From Bifidobacterium callitrichidarum (lineage in GTDB: Bacteria; Actinomycetota; Actinomycetes; Actinomycetales; Bifidobacteriaceae), in the NCBI RefSeq assembly GCF_003129905.1, contig NZ_QFFM01000025.1, forward strand, positions 1 through 48,756: a stretch of DNA of 48,756 nucleotides, given 5' to 3'. Position 1 is the first letter of the stretch. Each line of letters begins with the position of its first letter. The notes beneath the pieces are model-generated. The model made no database searches. It saw nothing but the letters and a program-made list of their open reading frames with translations, and was not told the DNA's origin. Of this stretch, positions 25,500 through 36,155 are shown piece by piece. The translations under genes were made by a program, and so were the position numbers.

Positions 25500-26426
25500 T
25501 TACTCGGCGTGCTTCTCGTCGTATTCCTCGTCGGTGGGCGTCTCGTCGTAGAGCTGCTTGCCCTGCGACTCGGCGAGCTGCATCTGCTCGTTGATCCACG
25601 CGGCCTCCGCCGGGTTGATGTCCGCCGTGCTGAGGACCTTCTGCCACACCGGGTAGAACAGGTGCATCGCCGGATACATGGCGGTGAACAGGATCTCCGG
25701 CTTGTGCTTGCGCCAATGCTGCGGATGCGCGTTGAACGTGTTGCGGAACCTGCGCATGTAATTAAGGAACGAGCCGAAGGAGGTGTCCATGCGCCGGGCG
25801 CTCATCGCGGCGATCATGCGCGGCGAATACACGGTCTTCAGCCCCTTGCCCATGAGGTGCAGCGAGATGTCGATGTCCTCGTGCATCACGTCCGCCTTGT
25901 CGCGGCACACCTCGTCCGCGATCTGATGCCAGGCCGAGGCGCGCAGGGCCATGTTCGAGCCGAACAGCAACGGCTGGCCGCCGTCGGCCTTGTAGATGCG
26001 CTTGCGCAGGGAATTGTCGCCCTTCAACCCGAAATGACGGGAGGGCATGTCGTAGTACATCACCGGACCGGTGGCACCCATCGCGGCCGAATCCTCGGTG
26101 AAGATGCCGGAGACCACCTCGACCCAGTCGGGCCGGATCATGCAATCGGCGTCGAAACGGCCCAGCACATCGCCGGTCGCGGCGTTGAGACCGTAGTTGC
26201 GCGTCGGGATCAGTCCCTGCTCATCGTTCTGGTGCAGCAGCTTGACGGGCGCTTCCGGATGGTCCTTGATGAACTGCTCCACGATGGCGCAGGTATCGTC
26301 CGTGGACTTGTTGTCCACCACCAGCACCTCATGCGGCATGACGGTCTGACGGGTCGCGTTGAGCAGACAGTCGTGGATGCGTTCGGCTTCGTTCCACGCG
26401 GGGATGATGATCGAAACGTTGAGCAT
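25500..26426 (-). CDS. family 2 glycosyltransferase
   Basis: The 308-residue product begins MLNVSIIIPAWNEAERI, the GT-A nucleotide-sugar site, with VVDNKSTDDT and the DxD motif FDADCM near residue 95. HEDIDISLHLMG is the acceptor-side ED motif. It lacks strong membrane helices, so it is likely membrane-peripheral. The substrate is unknown: cell-surface polysaccharide or glycolipid assembly is probable. It is divergent from the AI-2E family gene at 26631. No Shine-Dalgarno is obvious before the start at 26426; a TATCCT -10 box 9 bases upstream suggests a leaderless message. Confidence 0.88.
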   Translation of the reverse strand: MLNVSIIIPAWNEAERIHDCLLNATRQTVMPHEVLVVDNKSTDDTCAIVEQFIKDHPEAPVKLLHQNDEQGLIPTRNYGLNAATGDVLGRFDADCMIRPDWVEVVSGIFTEDSAAMGATGPVMYYDMPSRHFGLKGDNSLRKRIYKADGGQPLLFGSNMALRASAWHQIADEVCRDKADVMHEDIDISLHLMGKGLKTVYSPRMIAAMSARRMDTSFGSFLNYMRRFRNTFNAHPQHWRKHKPEILFTAMYPAMHLFYPVWQKVLSTADINPAEAAWINEQMQLAESQGKQLYDETPTDEEYDEKHAE

Positions 26427-26630
26427 GGCTTCAAGGATAGGGAAGCGGGTGTACGCCGAGAGCGAAGACGACGTCCGTTCACCGGCAGTCCACCGCCTGT
26501 TCGCCGGCTTCCGCAGGCCGGCTGACCGTCGGGTGCGACGCGCGTACGCCGCGGTCGCGTACGTCTCGTTTCCGTCCGTCCCCATCCGCCGCCGGCCCTC
26601 TCTTCGACCGCCCCGCTACAATGGGGAGCC

Positions 26631-28556
26631 ATGAGCGAACGCGCGCGCAATATGAATGGCACCGGCCGGACCGGGGGACAGTCCGGGATCGGGGCGAACG
26701 GAACCGTACACGCAAACACGACCACGAGCATGTCCGCCGGCGGCCGGACCGGCATCGATGACCGGACGGCCGCAGGCGCCGACCATACCGCCGCGTATAC
26801 GGGTGCGGAAACCCCCTCCGGCGACGAGAACCGCATCGATTTCGGCACGCTGTTCCCGGCCAAGGGCGACCCCCGCAGGCCGCCGGAATGGTTCAGCCGC
26901 GCGCTGATGTACGTGGCCATCGCCATCGTGGTGTTCAGCTTCTGCTGGCGCTCCTGGGGCAGCATCTCCTACCTGGTGCTGGACGTGATCATCTCCCTGT
27001 TCCTGGCGCTCGCCATCGAACCGTTGGTGGTGGCGCTGGTCTCGCATGGTTGGAAGCGCGGCGTGGCCTCGGCCGTGGGCCTGGTGGGGCTCGCGGTGAT
27101 CATCGGCGTGCTGCTGACGTTGTTCGGCAACATGTTCGTCCAGCAGATGATCGCCATGGTCAAGGGACTGCCGGCCATGTACGAGCAGTTGCGCGAGTTC
27201 CTGCAACCGTATTCCAAGTTCCAGCTGCCGGAGATCGACAGCCTCGGCACCGAGATCTTCAACAACATCCAGACCTCGTGGGTCACGGACTTCGCCGGCA
27301 CCGCCATGAGCACGGTGGGAGGCCTGTTCTCCTTCCTGCTGGACCTCATGACCGTGATCATGACCACCTATTACATCTCCGCGGCCGGCCCCAAGCTGCG
27401 CCGCTCGTTCTGCCAGTGGCTGGCGCCCAACACGCAGCGCCGCTTCCTCCTGGTGTGGACTGTGGCGCAGGGCCAGATCTCGTCGTTCCTGTTCTCCCGT
27501 TCGATTCTGGCCATGATCAACGCCACCTGTACCGCCATCTTCCTGGAGGTGCTCAAGGTGCCGTACTGGCTGCCGCTGGCGCTGTTCTGCGGCGTGGTCT
27601 CCCAGTTTATCCCCACGGTGGGCACGTACATCGGCGGCGCCCTGCCGGTGCTGTTCGCCTGGGGCAACCGCGGATGGGTGTACGCGGTGGCCGTGCTGGC
27701 GTTCATCATCATCTACCAGCAGATCGAGAACCTGATTCTCTCGCCGAAGATCTCCCAGCGCACCATGGACATCAACGCCGCCGTGGCCTTCCTGGCCGTG
27801 CTGGCGTTCGGCTCGCTGTTCGGCGCGTTCGGCGCGTTCCTGGCGCTGCCGGTGGTGGCCTCCATCCAGGCCATCTTCCGCGTGTACACCCGCCGGTATG
27901 AACTGATCGACTCGCCGCTCATGAACGATCCGGTCTCGGACAAGAAGTCCAAGATCGTGGAGGCGTCCGAGGCGTTCGGCGAGCACGTGCTGCACCCGAT
28001 CGGCGAGCACATGCCGCGCGCCGCCAAGGGGTCCAGCAGCCGCGTGCCGATGAACGAGGAACTGCGCCTGCTGCAGGAACAGATCTACGCCATTCCCGAG
28101 CGCGAGGACACCCAGCGCGACATGGACGATTCCGCCACCGTGGCCATCCCGAAAAACGTGCTGTCCGTGGGGGTCCGCAAGGGATTGCGCGGTACCGAGG
28201 AGGGTGACGTGCCCGATGGGACCGTGGCCGGTTCGCCGGAACGCTCCGAAGGGTCGCGGCCGTCCGGCAGGGCGAACGTCGGAGCATACGACGCCGCCGC
28301 GGATGCCGAGGATACCGAAGGCATCCCGCAGCCGATGCATCTGGAGCACGGGGCCGGCAAGCCCGATAAGACGTCCGGCGGGTCCGGCACGTCGCGTAAG
28401 CCGCGTAGGTCCGATGATTCCGGTGATACGGACGGCTCCGACCAGCCGGCCCCCGCCTCCGGTTCCGCGCAATCCGGCGGCGACGGCGCATCCAAGACAC
28501 CAGACCAATCCATTTCCAGCAATATTTCCAGCAATCCGAGAGCGGGGTGGCGCTGA
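26631..28556 (+). CDS. AI-2E/PerM family membrane protein
   Basis: The 641-residue product has a hydrophilic, Gly/Thr-rich N-terminus (about 1-85), then eight hydrophobic helices typical of the AI-2E exporter family (YxRALMYVAIAIVVF..., LFCGVVSQFIPTVGTYIGGALPVL, QQIENLILSPKISQRTMDINAAV), and a disordered C-terminal tail of roughly 200 residues. PerM homologues act as autoinducer, sodium or small-molecule exporters; function here is unknown. GGGGAG lies just before the ATG and a TACAAT -10 box 8 bases further up. Its stop overlaps the start of the next glycosyltransferase by one base (TGATG), indicating coupled translation. Confidence 0.9.
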   Translation: MSERARNMNGTGRTGGQSGIGANGTVHANTTTSMSAGGRTGIDDRTAAGADHTAAYTGAETPSGDENRIDFGTLFPAKGDPRRPPEWFSRALMYVAIAIVVFSFCWRSWGSISYLVLDVIISLFLALAIEPLVVALVSHGWKRGVASAVGLVGLAVIIGVLLTLFGNMFVQQMIAMVKGLPAMYEQLREFLQPYSKFQLPEIDSLGTEIFNNIQTSWVTDFAGTAMSTVGGLFSFLLDLMTVIMTTYYISAAGPKLRRSFCQWLAPNTQRRFLLVWTVAQGQISSFLFSRSILAMINATCTAIFLEVLKVPYWLPLALFCGVVSQFIPTVGTYIGGALPVLFAWGNRGWVYAVAVLAFIIIYQQIENLILSPKISQRTMDINAAVAFLAVLAFGSLFGAFGAFLALPVVASIQAIFRVYTRRYELIDSPLMNDPVSDKKSKIVEASEAFGEHVLHPIGEHMPRAAKGSSSRVPMNEELRLLQEQIYAIPEREDTQRDMDDSATVAIPKNVLSVGVRKGLRGTEEGDVPDGTVAGSPERSEGSRPSGRANVGAYDAAADAEDTEGIPQPMHLEHGAGKPDKTSGGSGTSRKPRRSDDSGDTDGSDQPAPASGSAQSGGDGASKTPDQSISSNISSNPRAGWR

Positions 28557-29779
28557 TGACGCTTCTGACCGTACTTGACGTCCTCCTGATGATCGTGGGC
28601 GGCGCGGGCGTGATCTACCAGGGCGTGTGCATCGTCATGTCCCTGTTCGCCAAGCCGGTACGCTTCCCCGAGGCCCCGATGACCACGCGGTACGCCGTGC
28701 TCATCTCCGCGCGCAACGAGGAGAACGTGATCGGCAACCTCATCGACTCGATTCGCGCCCAGACCTACCCGTCCGACCTCATCGACATCTGGCTCGTGGC
28801 GGACAACTGCACCGACCACACCGCCGACGTGGTGCGTGCCCGCGGCTGCCATGTGGTCGAACGCCACAACCTCGAACAGGTCGGCAAGGGATACGCGCTA
28901 AGCTACCTGCTCACGCACATGATGGACATCGGCGTGGCGGACGACTACGACGCCTACTTCGTCTTCGACGCGGACAACAAGCTGGACAAGCATTACTTCG
29001 AGGAGATGAACAAGGCCTTCTGCTCCGGCTTCCGCATCCTGACCAGCTACCGCAACTCGGTGAACCTGGCGGACAACTGGGTCTCCTCCGGTTCGGCCCT
29101 GTGGTTCATCCGCGAATCGCGATTCCTGTCCAACTCGCGCATGATCCTCGGCTCCTCCTGCCATGTGGGCGGCACCGGCTTCATGTTCTCCCGCGAGATC
29201 ATGAAGCGCAACAAGGGCTGGAAGTTCCACCTGCTCACCGAGGACTTGGAGTTCACCATGGACTCCATCCTGCACGGCGACCGTGTGGGCTACTGCGGCA
29301 CCGCGATCCTGTACGACGAGCAGCCGGTGACGTTCGCGCAGAGCTGGCGTCAGCGCCTGCGCTGGAGCAAGGGGTTCCTGCAGGTGTTCCGCTACTACGG
29401 CCCGGCGCTGCTCAAGCGCGCCGTCCGTGAGCGCGATTTCTCCTGCATCGACTTCACGCTGATGCTCTGCCCGTTCACCGTGCTCGGCGTGATCCGTATG
29501 CTGATGGGCATCCTGTTCGCGGCGCTCGGGTTCGTGAGCTGGTCCAGCCAGGTGCAGTCGCTGGCCGGCTGGTCGAGCGGCATCGTGACCTCGGTTCTGG
29601 GTCTGATGGCGCTGGCCGCGCTGACCATCATCGTCGAACGCGACCAGATCGGCGCCACCAACAAGGAGCTGCTCGCCTACGTGCTGAGCTTCCCGATCTA
29701 CATGCTCAGCTACGTCCCCATCTCCTTCCAGGCCATCTTCGCCAAGGCCCAGTGGAAGCCGATTACGCATAAAGGCTGA
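28556..29779 (+). CDS. processive-type family 2 glycosyltransferase, membrane-bound
   Basis: The 407-residue product has one N-terminal helix (LLTVLDVLLMIVGGAGVIY) and C-terminal helices (LMLCPFTVLGVIRMLM; SGIVTSVLGLMALAALTII). The GT-A domain between carries VLISARNEENVIGNL, VADNCTDHT, DxD in FDADNKLD, TED in LLTEDLEF and QRLRW, the full D,D,D,Q(R/Q)RW set of cellulose/hyaluronan-synthase-like enzymes. It is therefore probably a polymerising enzyme or a glycolipid synthase. I chose the ATG at 28556; a GTG at 28547 in the same frame is possible. It is coupled to the AI-2E family gene by a TGATG junction. Confidence 0.9.
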   Translation: MTLLTVLDVLLMIVGGAGVIYQGVCIVMSLFAKPVRFPEAPMTTRYAVLISARNEENVIGNLIDSIRAQTYPSDLIDIWLVADNCTDHTADVVRARGCHVVERHNLEQVGKGYALSYLLTHMMDIGVADDYDAYFVFDADNKLDKHYFEEMNKAFCSGFRILTSYRNSVNLADNWVSSGSALWFIRESRFLSNSRMILGSSCHVGGTGFMFSREIMKRNKGWKFHLLTEDLEFTMDSILHGDRVGYCGTAILYDEQPVTFAQSWRQRLRWSKGFLQVFRYYGPALLKRAVRERDFSCIDFTLMLCPFTVLGVIRMLMGILFAALGFVSWSSQVQSLAGWSSGIVTSVLGLMALAALTIIVERDQIGATNKELLAYVLSFPIYMLSYVPISFQAIFAKAQWKPITHKG

Positions 29780-29789
29780 GTCGCTCTTT

Positions 29790-29812
29790 GGCTCCCCTCT
29801 CTGAGGGGAGCC
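29790..29812 (+). terminator. hairpin of the dispersed GGCTCCCC repeat family
   Basis: GGCTCCCCT and AGGGGAGCC pair over 9 bp around CTCTG, 10 bases after the glycosyltransferase stop. It is a short member of the repeat family seen elsewhere in the window. Confidence 0.65.
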
Positions 29813-29888
29813 GGAGCCGGATCGGCTCACGTACACATCCGTCCACAGCCTCCCGGCGTGGCGCTGGTTGTTGGACTAGAGTGGAGTC

Positions 29889-31042
<1,154 letters not shown>

Positions 31043-31046
<4 letters not shown>

Positions 31047-32707
31047 CCACCGCACTCACCCTCGTACGCCTGCGCTGGTCCCTCACCTGGGCCACGCTGA
31101 AGAAGTCCGTCTGGCAGACCGTGGCCTATGTCGTCGCCATGATCACCGCCGTGACCACCGTCATCATCACCGGCATAGCCGCATGGGGCGCGGGCGGCCT
31201 CGACGGCACCGGAACGTCGGGCCCGCTGCCCGCCGACTACGGTCACTTCGCCGTCCTCCGTGCCCTCGTCGTCATCTTCGGTTCGATGCTCACCGTCACG
31301 GTGGCCTTCATCCAGCTCATGCTGATTGGCGAGGGTTCCACCATGAGCCCGCGCAAGTTCGCGTTGTACGGTCTGCCGGACCGCCAGCTGCAATTCGGAC
31401 TGCTGCTTGCCGGCATGTCCGGCCTGCCCGCGATCACCGGCATGCTCTCCCTCATGGTGTGGACCCTGGCCTACCGGCATATGGGCGGGGCGGCCGTCGT
31501 GACCTCCCTGGTCGCCTCCGTTCTCGCCGTGTTCACCATGATGAGCCTGTCCAAACTGCTCATATCTTTGGCGACCACGCTCGTGACCTCCAGCCGCGGC
31601 AAGAACCTGTTCTACATCGTGGTCGTGCTCGGCTTCATTGCGCTGTGCCAGTTGCCGAACATCATGGTGAACTCGGGCATGATGGAGCACATCGCCCCGA
31701 ACGATCGAGGTCAGATAATCACCGCATTCGCCACCGTCCTCGCGTGGACCCCGTTCGGCGCGGCCTTCCAGTTGCCGTTCGACGCGGCCACGGCCAACGG
31801 ACTCGCCCTGCTCGGCCATCTCGCCGTGCTGGCCGTCACCTGGGTGGTCTGCTTCGCTGTATGCACCTGGTGTTTCAGGCATGAACGGCTGACCACCGGG
31901 GCCGGTGCCAAAACGGTCACCGCCAAGGGCATCGGCGCGTTCGGCTGGATGCCGGATTCCGTACCGGGAGCCGTCGCCGCCCGCCTGTTCACGTACCTCA
32001 AGCGCGACCCGAGACAGGGCATGATTTTCCTGATGCCGATACTGTTCGTGGTGGTGTTCGCCTTCCAGGCGCGTGGTGAAAGCGCGATCGTCTGGGTGTC
32101 GTTGATCTGGACCGGCTGGATGCTTTCCATCGCCGAAAGCAACGGTCTGGCCTACGACGGCCGCGGCTTCACGATGGAGGCGATCTCCGGCGTACGGGGC
32201 CTGCAGAACCGCATCGGCCGCGTGCTCGTCTATCTGGGCATCGCCGTGGCCTATCTTGTGGTGCTGGGTGTGGGCATCGCCATCTTCACCGGCGACTGGG
32301 CACATCCCGTCCGGCTGCTGTTCGGCATCCTGCTGTGGTCGATCGGCCTCGCATGCGCTTGCTGCGGATTAGGGCTGGCCGAAATCACCTCATGCGTGTT
32401 CATGTATCCGGTGCCTTCGCTGGACAAGCCGTTCTCCTCGCCGCAGGGCCGTGCCATGGCCCAGGGATTCTTTCCGTTCATCTACCTGTTCGGCACGATT
32501 CTGCTCCTGCTGCCCACCGGTATCGTTGCCATCGTGCTGACCGTCACCGGCGTGATCGACACGATGTTCTGGGTGCTGATTCCGGTTGCCCTGGCCAATG
32601 GCGCGGGCATGCTGGCGCTCGGGACATGGCTGGGCGGTAAGCTGTTGGATGCGCGAATGCTCTCGGTCGTCTCCACGCTCGACTCGTTCGCCTCATTGCA
32701 GCACTGA
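31043..32707 (+). CDS. ABC-2-type transporter permease
   Basis: The 554-residue membrane protein starts at 31043 (MTTALTLVRLRWSLTWATLKKSVW), overlapping the ATPase stop by ATGA. About 12 hydrophobic segments are visible, with a repeated half organisation: LIQLMLIGEGSTMSPRKFALYGLP in the first half is the coupling-helix-like segment and a similar region follows near IAESNGLAYDGRGFTMEAI. It would form the membrane channel for the partner ATPase. The transported substrate cannot be inferred; surface polymers, lipids or drugs are options. Confidence 0.88.
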
Positions 32708-32768
32708 CGGTTGATTCAGGTTCCGCCGCCCGGCCTTGCCCGCGCCGGCGAACCCACGAAGGAGCACG

Positions 32769-34271
32769 ATGGTATCCACAGCGGTGTCACGTCGCCAACG
32801 GCGTGAAACGCAGCGTCAACAGCAACGGCAATCCCGTGCCTCCCGCCGCCGCCCGCTCACCGTGGCCGTCTCCGCATTGGTAACCGTCGCCCTGTTCGTG
32901 GGCTACTGCACCGCCGACATCCTGGATGTCGCGCCCGGCCCGCTGACGCTGAAGAACGTGGATGTGCCAACGTTCACAGACCCGCTCACCGCCAAAACCG
33001 GCGGCACGGTGGCCGGCAAGCTCGACCTGACCAAAACCGTGGACGCCAAGGCCGCCGCGGCACTGATCGACGACCTGCTCGCCACCGAAGGCGTAGGCTC
33101 GGACACCTCGGTCATCATCGAGGATGCGCAGGGTAACGTGGCCGCCGAACACGAGGCCGGCACCTCGCGTGAGCCCGCCTCCACCATGAAGACTCTCACC
33201 GCGCTCGCCGCCTCATCCACGCTCAACATGGCCTCCACGCTGGATACGCAGGTGTTCCTCGCCCAGACCGACGGCGTGGACACCCTGACCCTCAAGGGCA
33301 ACGGCGACATGCTGCTGGGTTCCGGCGAATCCGACCCCGACCACATCAACGGTCGTGCGGGCCTCGCCACGCTCGCCCAATCAGCCGCCGCGGCCCTGGC
33401 CCAGCGTGGCATCAGCACCGTGCGTCTCGCCTACGACGATTCGCTGTTCGGCGACGCGCGCGTGCCCGACGGCCTGAGCGAGAGCACCAACACGGTCCTG
33501 AGCGATTACACCGTCTATTACACGCCCGTCTCCTCGATGGCCATCGACGGCGGCCGACAGTACACGGATGCCATGCCTGCGCCCGCCAACCCCGACGATT
33601 CCGCCGGATACCCGGAACTCTCCCAGCATACGGCCGCCGATGTGGCCGAGGAATTCGCCTCGCTGCTGGCCGACCAGGGCATCACCGTGGAGGGCTCGCC
33701 CGAAGAAGGCGATGCTCCCGCCTCCACCAGCCCGCTCGCTTCGGTCAGCTCCGCCACACTGGCCGAGATCCTGGCCTTCACCTTGCGCCACTCGGACAAC
33801 ACGCTCGCCGAGGAGTTCGGCCGACTCACCGCCCTGGCCCGTGGCAAGGACAACAGTCCGGAAGGCGGCACCAAGGCCGTGCATGAAGCACTCGATAAGC
33901 TCGGCATCGACACGTCCGGCCTGACCATGGCCGACTGCTCGGGACTTTCGCCCGGTTCCAAACTCACGGTACGCACGCTCGTGGCCGTCCAGCAGCGCAA
34001 CCTTACGGAAGGCGAGGGCGCTGCGGCGGCCGAGGGACTGTCCATCGCCGGCCTGGTGGGCACCGCCCAATACCGGTACGACGACGATGCCGCGGCCGGA
34101 CTGCTGCGCGTCAAAACCGGCAGCCTCGGCACGGTCACCTCGATGGCCGGCAACGTCTCGCGCACGAACGGCGGCGCGCTGGCCTTCGCCGTGGTGGTCA
34201 ACAACCCCGATGACATGGAGGCCGCCCGCAACGCCATCGACGCCTTCATCACCAAACTCACGGAGCTGTAG
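32769..34271 (+). CDS. dacB: D-alanyl-D-alanine carboxypeptidase/endopeptidase (PBP4/DacB type)
   Basis: The 500-residue product has an Arg/Gln-rich cytoplasmic start, one signal-anchor helix (LTVAVSALVTVALFVGYC) and an extracellular S13 peptidase domain. Active-site motifs are SxxK (S138-T-M-K141), SDN (342-344) and KTG (449-451). These trim peptidoglycan stem peptides. The start at 32769 has an AAGGAG site. It lies upstream of tilS-hpt-ftsH, the same order as in other actinobacteria, but a 250-bp repeat-filled spacer separates it from tilS. Confidence 0.93.
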   Translation: MVSTAVSRRQRRETQRQQQRQSRASRRRPLTVAVSALVTVALFVGYCTADILDVAPGPLTLKNVDVPTFTDPLTAKTGGTVAGKLDLTKTVDAKAAAALIDDLLATEGVGSDTSVIIEDAQGNVAAEHEAGTSREPASTMKTLTALAASSTLNMASTLDTQVFLAQTDGVDTLTLKGNGDMLLGSGESDPDHINGRAGLATLAQSAAAALAQRGISTVRLAYDDSLFGDARVPDGLSESTNTVLSDYTVYYTPVSSMAIDGGRQYTDAMPAPANPDDSAGYPELSQHTAADVAEEFASLLADQGITVEGSPEEGDAPASTSPLASVSSATLAEILAFTLRHSDNTLAEEFGRLTALARGKDNSPEGGTKAVHEALDKLGIDTSGLTMADCSGLSPGSKLTVRTLVAVQQRNLTEGEGAAAAEGLSIAGLVGTAQYRYDDDAAAGLLRVKTGSLGTVTSMAGNVSRTNGGALAFAVVVNNPDDMEAARNAIDAFITKLTEL

Positions 34272-34289
34272 AGGACATATCCCGTGGTG

Positions 34290-34490
34290 CTCCCCTCAGT
34301 CCGCTCCGGTGACAGCTCTGCTATCGCAGAGCCTTCGCGGCGAAGCCGCTCACTTCGCCTACAGGAAGTCCACTGGACTTCCTGCTTCACGGCTCAGCCC
34401 TCAGAGAGGGGAGCCAGATTACAAGAGGTTTTGGCTCCCCTCGCTGAGGGGAGCTGTCGAACGGAGTGAGACTGAGGGGAGCCCCACGGA
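34290..34490. repeat. composite of dispersed GGCTCCCC/GACTGAGGGG repeats
   Basis: About 200 bases between dacB and tilS contain several GCTCCCCTC and GAGGGGAGC blocks in alternating orientation and internal hairpins such as GGAAGTCC-ACT-GGACTTCC. No coding signal is visible. Confidence 0.7.
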
Positions 34491-34519
34491 TAACCGCCAC
34501 ACGATTCAAAGGAACTGAC

Positions 34520-35608
34520 ATGGCATACACGGCACGGTTGCGCAAGGCGGTGGGGGCGGTGCGCGCGGCGCTGGCTGAGGCTGGATTGGAGCGTCAGTCG
34601 CCCGAATTCGCCCAGCATGGCGAGCATCGCACGGCCCCTGACGCGCCGCTCGTATTGGTCGCCTGCTCGGGCGGCCGCGACTCCATGGCCCTTGCGGCCG
34701 TCGCCCATACCGTCTGCGCCTCGCTGGGATTGCGCTGCGGCGCCGTTATCGTCGACCATGGCCTGCAAGCCGGTTCGGACGAAGTCGCCGCAACCACCGC
34801 GCAACGCTGCGAACAGCTCGGCCTGACCCCGGTCATCACCCGTAAGGTCGCCGTGCGAGAGTCCGGCGAAGGCCTCGAAGCGGCCGCTCGCGAGGCCCGC
34901 TACCAAGCCATCATCGAGACTGCGGGGGAGTGCCGCGCCGCAGTCGTCCTCTTGGCCCACACCATGGACGACCAGGCGGAGACCGTGCTCATCGGACTGC
35001 TGCGGAACACCGGCATCGACGCCACCGCCGGCATGCCGCCGCACTTCACCCGTGGAGGCGTCACCTTCCTGCGCCCGTTGCTCGGCCTGACCCGCGCGGA
35101 CACCACCGGCATCTGCCGGGACCTCGGCATCGCATACTGGGACGACCCCACCAACGGCGAGTCCATCGACGGCGAACTGCCCGCCGACTACCCGCTGCGC
35201 TCGCGTGTCCGGCATGACCTGTTGCCCGCCATCGTGCGGTTCGCCGGCCGCGACGTGGCCCGTCACCTCGCCGAAAGCGCGGCATTGACGCAAGCCGACA
35301 AGGACTATCTTGACTCCGCTGCCGTCCGCGTGGCCGCACAGGTCGTCGGTGGCGCGGACGGGGGAGCGGTGCTGCGCATCAACGCCGCACGGCTCGGTGC
35401 CGAGCACCCGGCCATCCGCCGCCGCGTGATCGGGCGCGCGCTGGAACAGGCCGGCATTCGGGCGGGTGCGACGCAGGTGGACGCCATCGACCGGCTTATC
35501 ACCGACTGGCACGGTCAGGGCCCCGTCCATCTTCCCAGTGGTTATTCAGCGAATCGCAAGAAACACGTCATTCGCGTGTGCCAAGATGGAGCGCATGCGA
35601 ATCGCTGA
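34520..35608 (+). CDS. tilS: tRNA(Ile)-lysidine synthetase
   Basis: The 362-residue product has the N-type ATP pyrophosphatase loop SGGRDS (50-55), then VDHGLQAGSDEVA, LLAHTMDDQAETVLIGLLRNTG and FLRPLLGLTRAD, all TilS landmarks. It modifies C34 of tRNA-Ile(CAU) to lysidine so that AUA is read as isoleucine; the gene is essential in nearly all bacteria. The C-terminal domain is short. The start at 34520 has an AAAGGA site. Its end overlaps hpt by 14 bases, the conserved tilS-hpt arrangement. Confidence 0.95.
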   Translation: MAYTARLRKAVGAVRAALAEAGLERQSPEFAQHGEHRTAPDAPLVLVACSGGRDSMALAAVAHTVCASLGLRCGAVIVDHGLQAGSDEVAATTAQRCEQLGLTPVITRKVAVRESGEGLEAAAREARYQAIIETAGECRAAVVLLAHTMDDQAETVLIGLLRNTGIDATAGMPPHFTRGGVTFLRPLLGLTRADTTGICRDLGIAYWDDPTNGESIDGELPADYPLRSRVRHDLLPAIVRFAGRDVARHLAESAALTQADKDYLDSAAVRVAAQVVGGADGGAVLRINAARLGAEHPAIRRRVIGRALEQAGIRAGATQVDAIDRLITDWHGQGPVHLPSGYSANRKKHVIRVCQDGAHANR

Positions 35609-36152
35609 CGTTAAGGAAGACATTGACCACGAGCTGGTCAGTAAAGCACAGATTGACAGCAAAATCCGTGAGGTCGCCGCACAGGTGAGCGAGGATTACC
35701 GAGGCAAGAACCCGCTGCTGGTCGCGGTCCTCAAGGGCGCCGTGAACACGCTGGTCGCATTCTCCGAGGCCGTGAGCATCCCGGTGCAGATCGATTTCAT
35801 GAGTCTGTCCAGCTACGGCTCGGGCACGGTGTCCAGCGGCCAGGTGACGGTTCGTCAGGATTTGTCCGCCGATGTTCGCGGCCGGCACATTCTCATCGTG
35901 GAGGATATTATCGATTCAGGACGCACGCTTGCGTGGCTGGTCGACGAATTGAAGCGCCGCGGCGCGGCCTCCGTGGAGGTGTTCGCGTTGCTGAGCAAGC
36001 CCTCCCGCCGTGAGGTGGAAGTGGACGTGAAGTACGCCGGCTATGAGATTCCGGACGAGTTCGTGGTGGGCTTCGGCCTCGACTACGACGAGCGCTACCG
36101 CAATCTCGACTCGATTGCGGTGCTCAAGCCGTCCGTGTACCAAGGAGAATAA
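35595..36152 (+). CDS. hpt: hypoxanthine phosphoribosyltransferase
   Basis: The 185-residue product salvages hypoxanthine and guanine with PRPP. Landmarks are VAVLKGAVNTLVAF, FMSLSSYGSGTVSSG (flexible loop), the PRPP motif VEDIIDSGRTL and FVVGFGLDYDERYRNL. The start ATG at 35595 is followed by RIADVKEDI; an ATG three codons upstream (35586) is also in frame and has no better ribosome site. It overlaps tilS and precedes ftsH by 3 bases, so all three are one unit. Confidence 0.94.
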   Translation: MRIADVKEDIDHELVSKAQIDSKIREVAAQVSEDYRGKNPLLVAVLKGAVNTLVAFSEAVSIPVQIDFMSLSSYGSGTVSSGQVTVRQDLSADVRGRHILIVEDIIDSGRTLAWLVDELKRRGAASVEVFALLSKPSRREVEVDVKYAGYEIPDEFVVGFGLDYDERYRNLDSIAVLKPSVYQGE

Positions 36153-36155
36153 CGT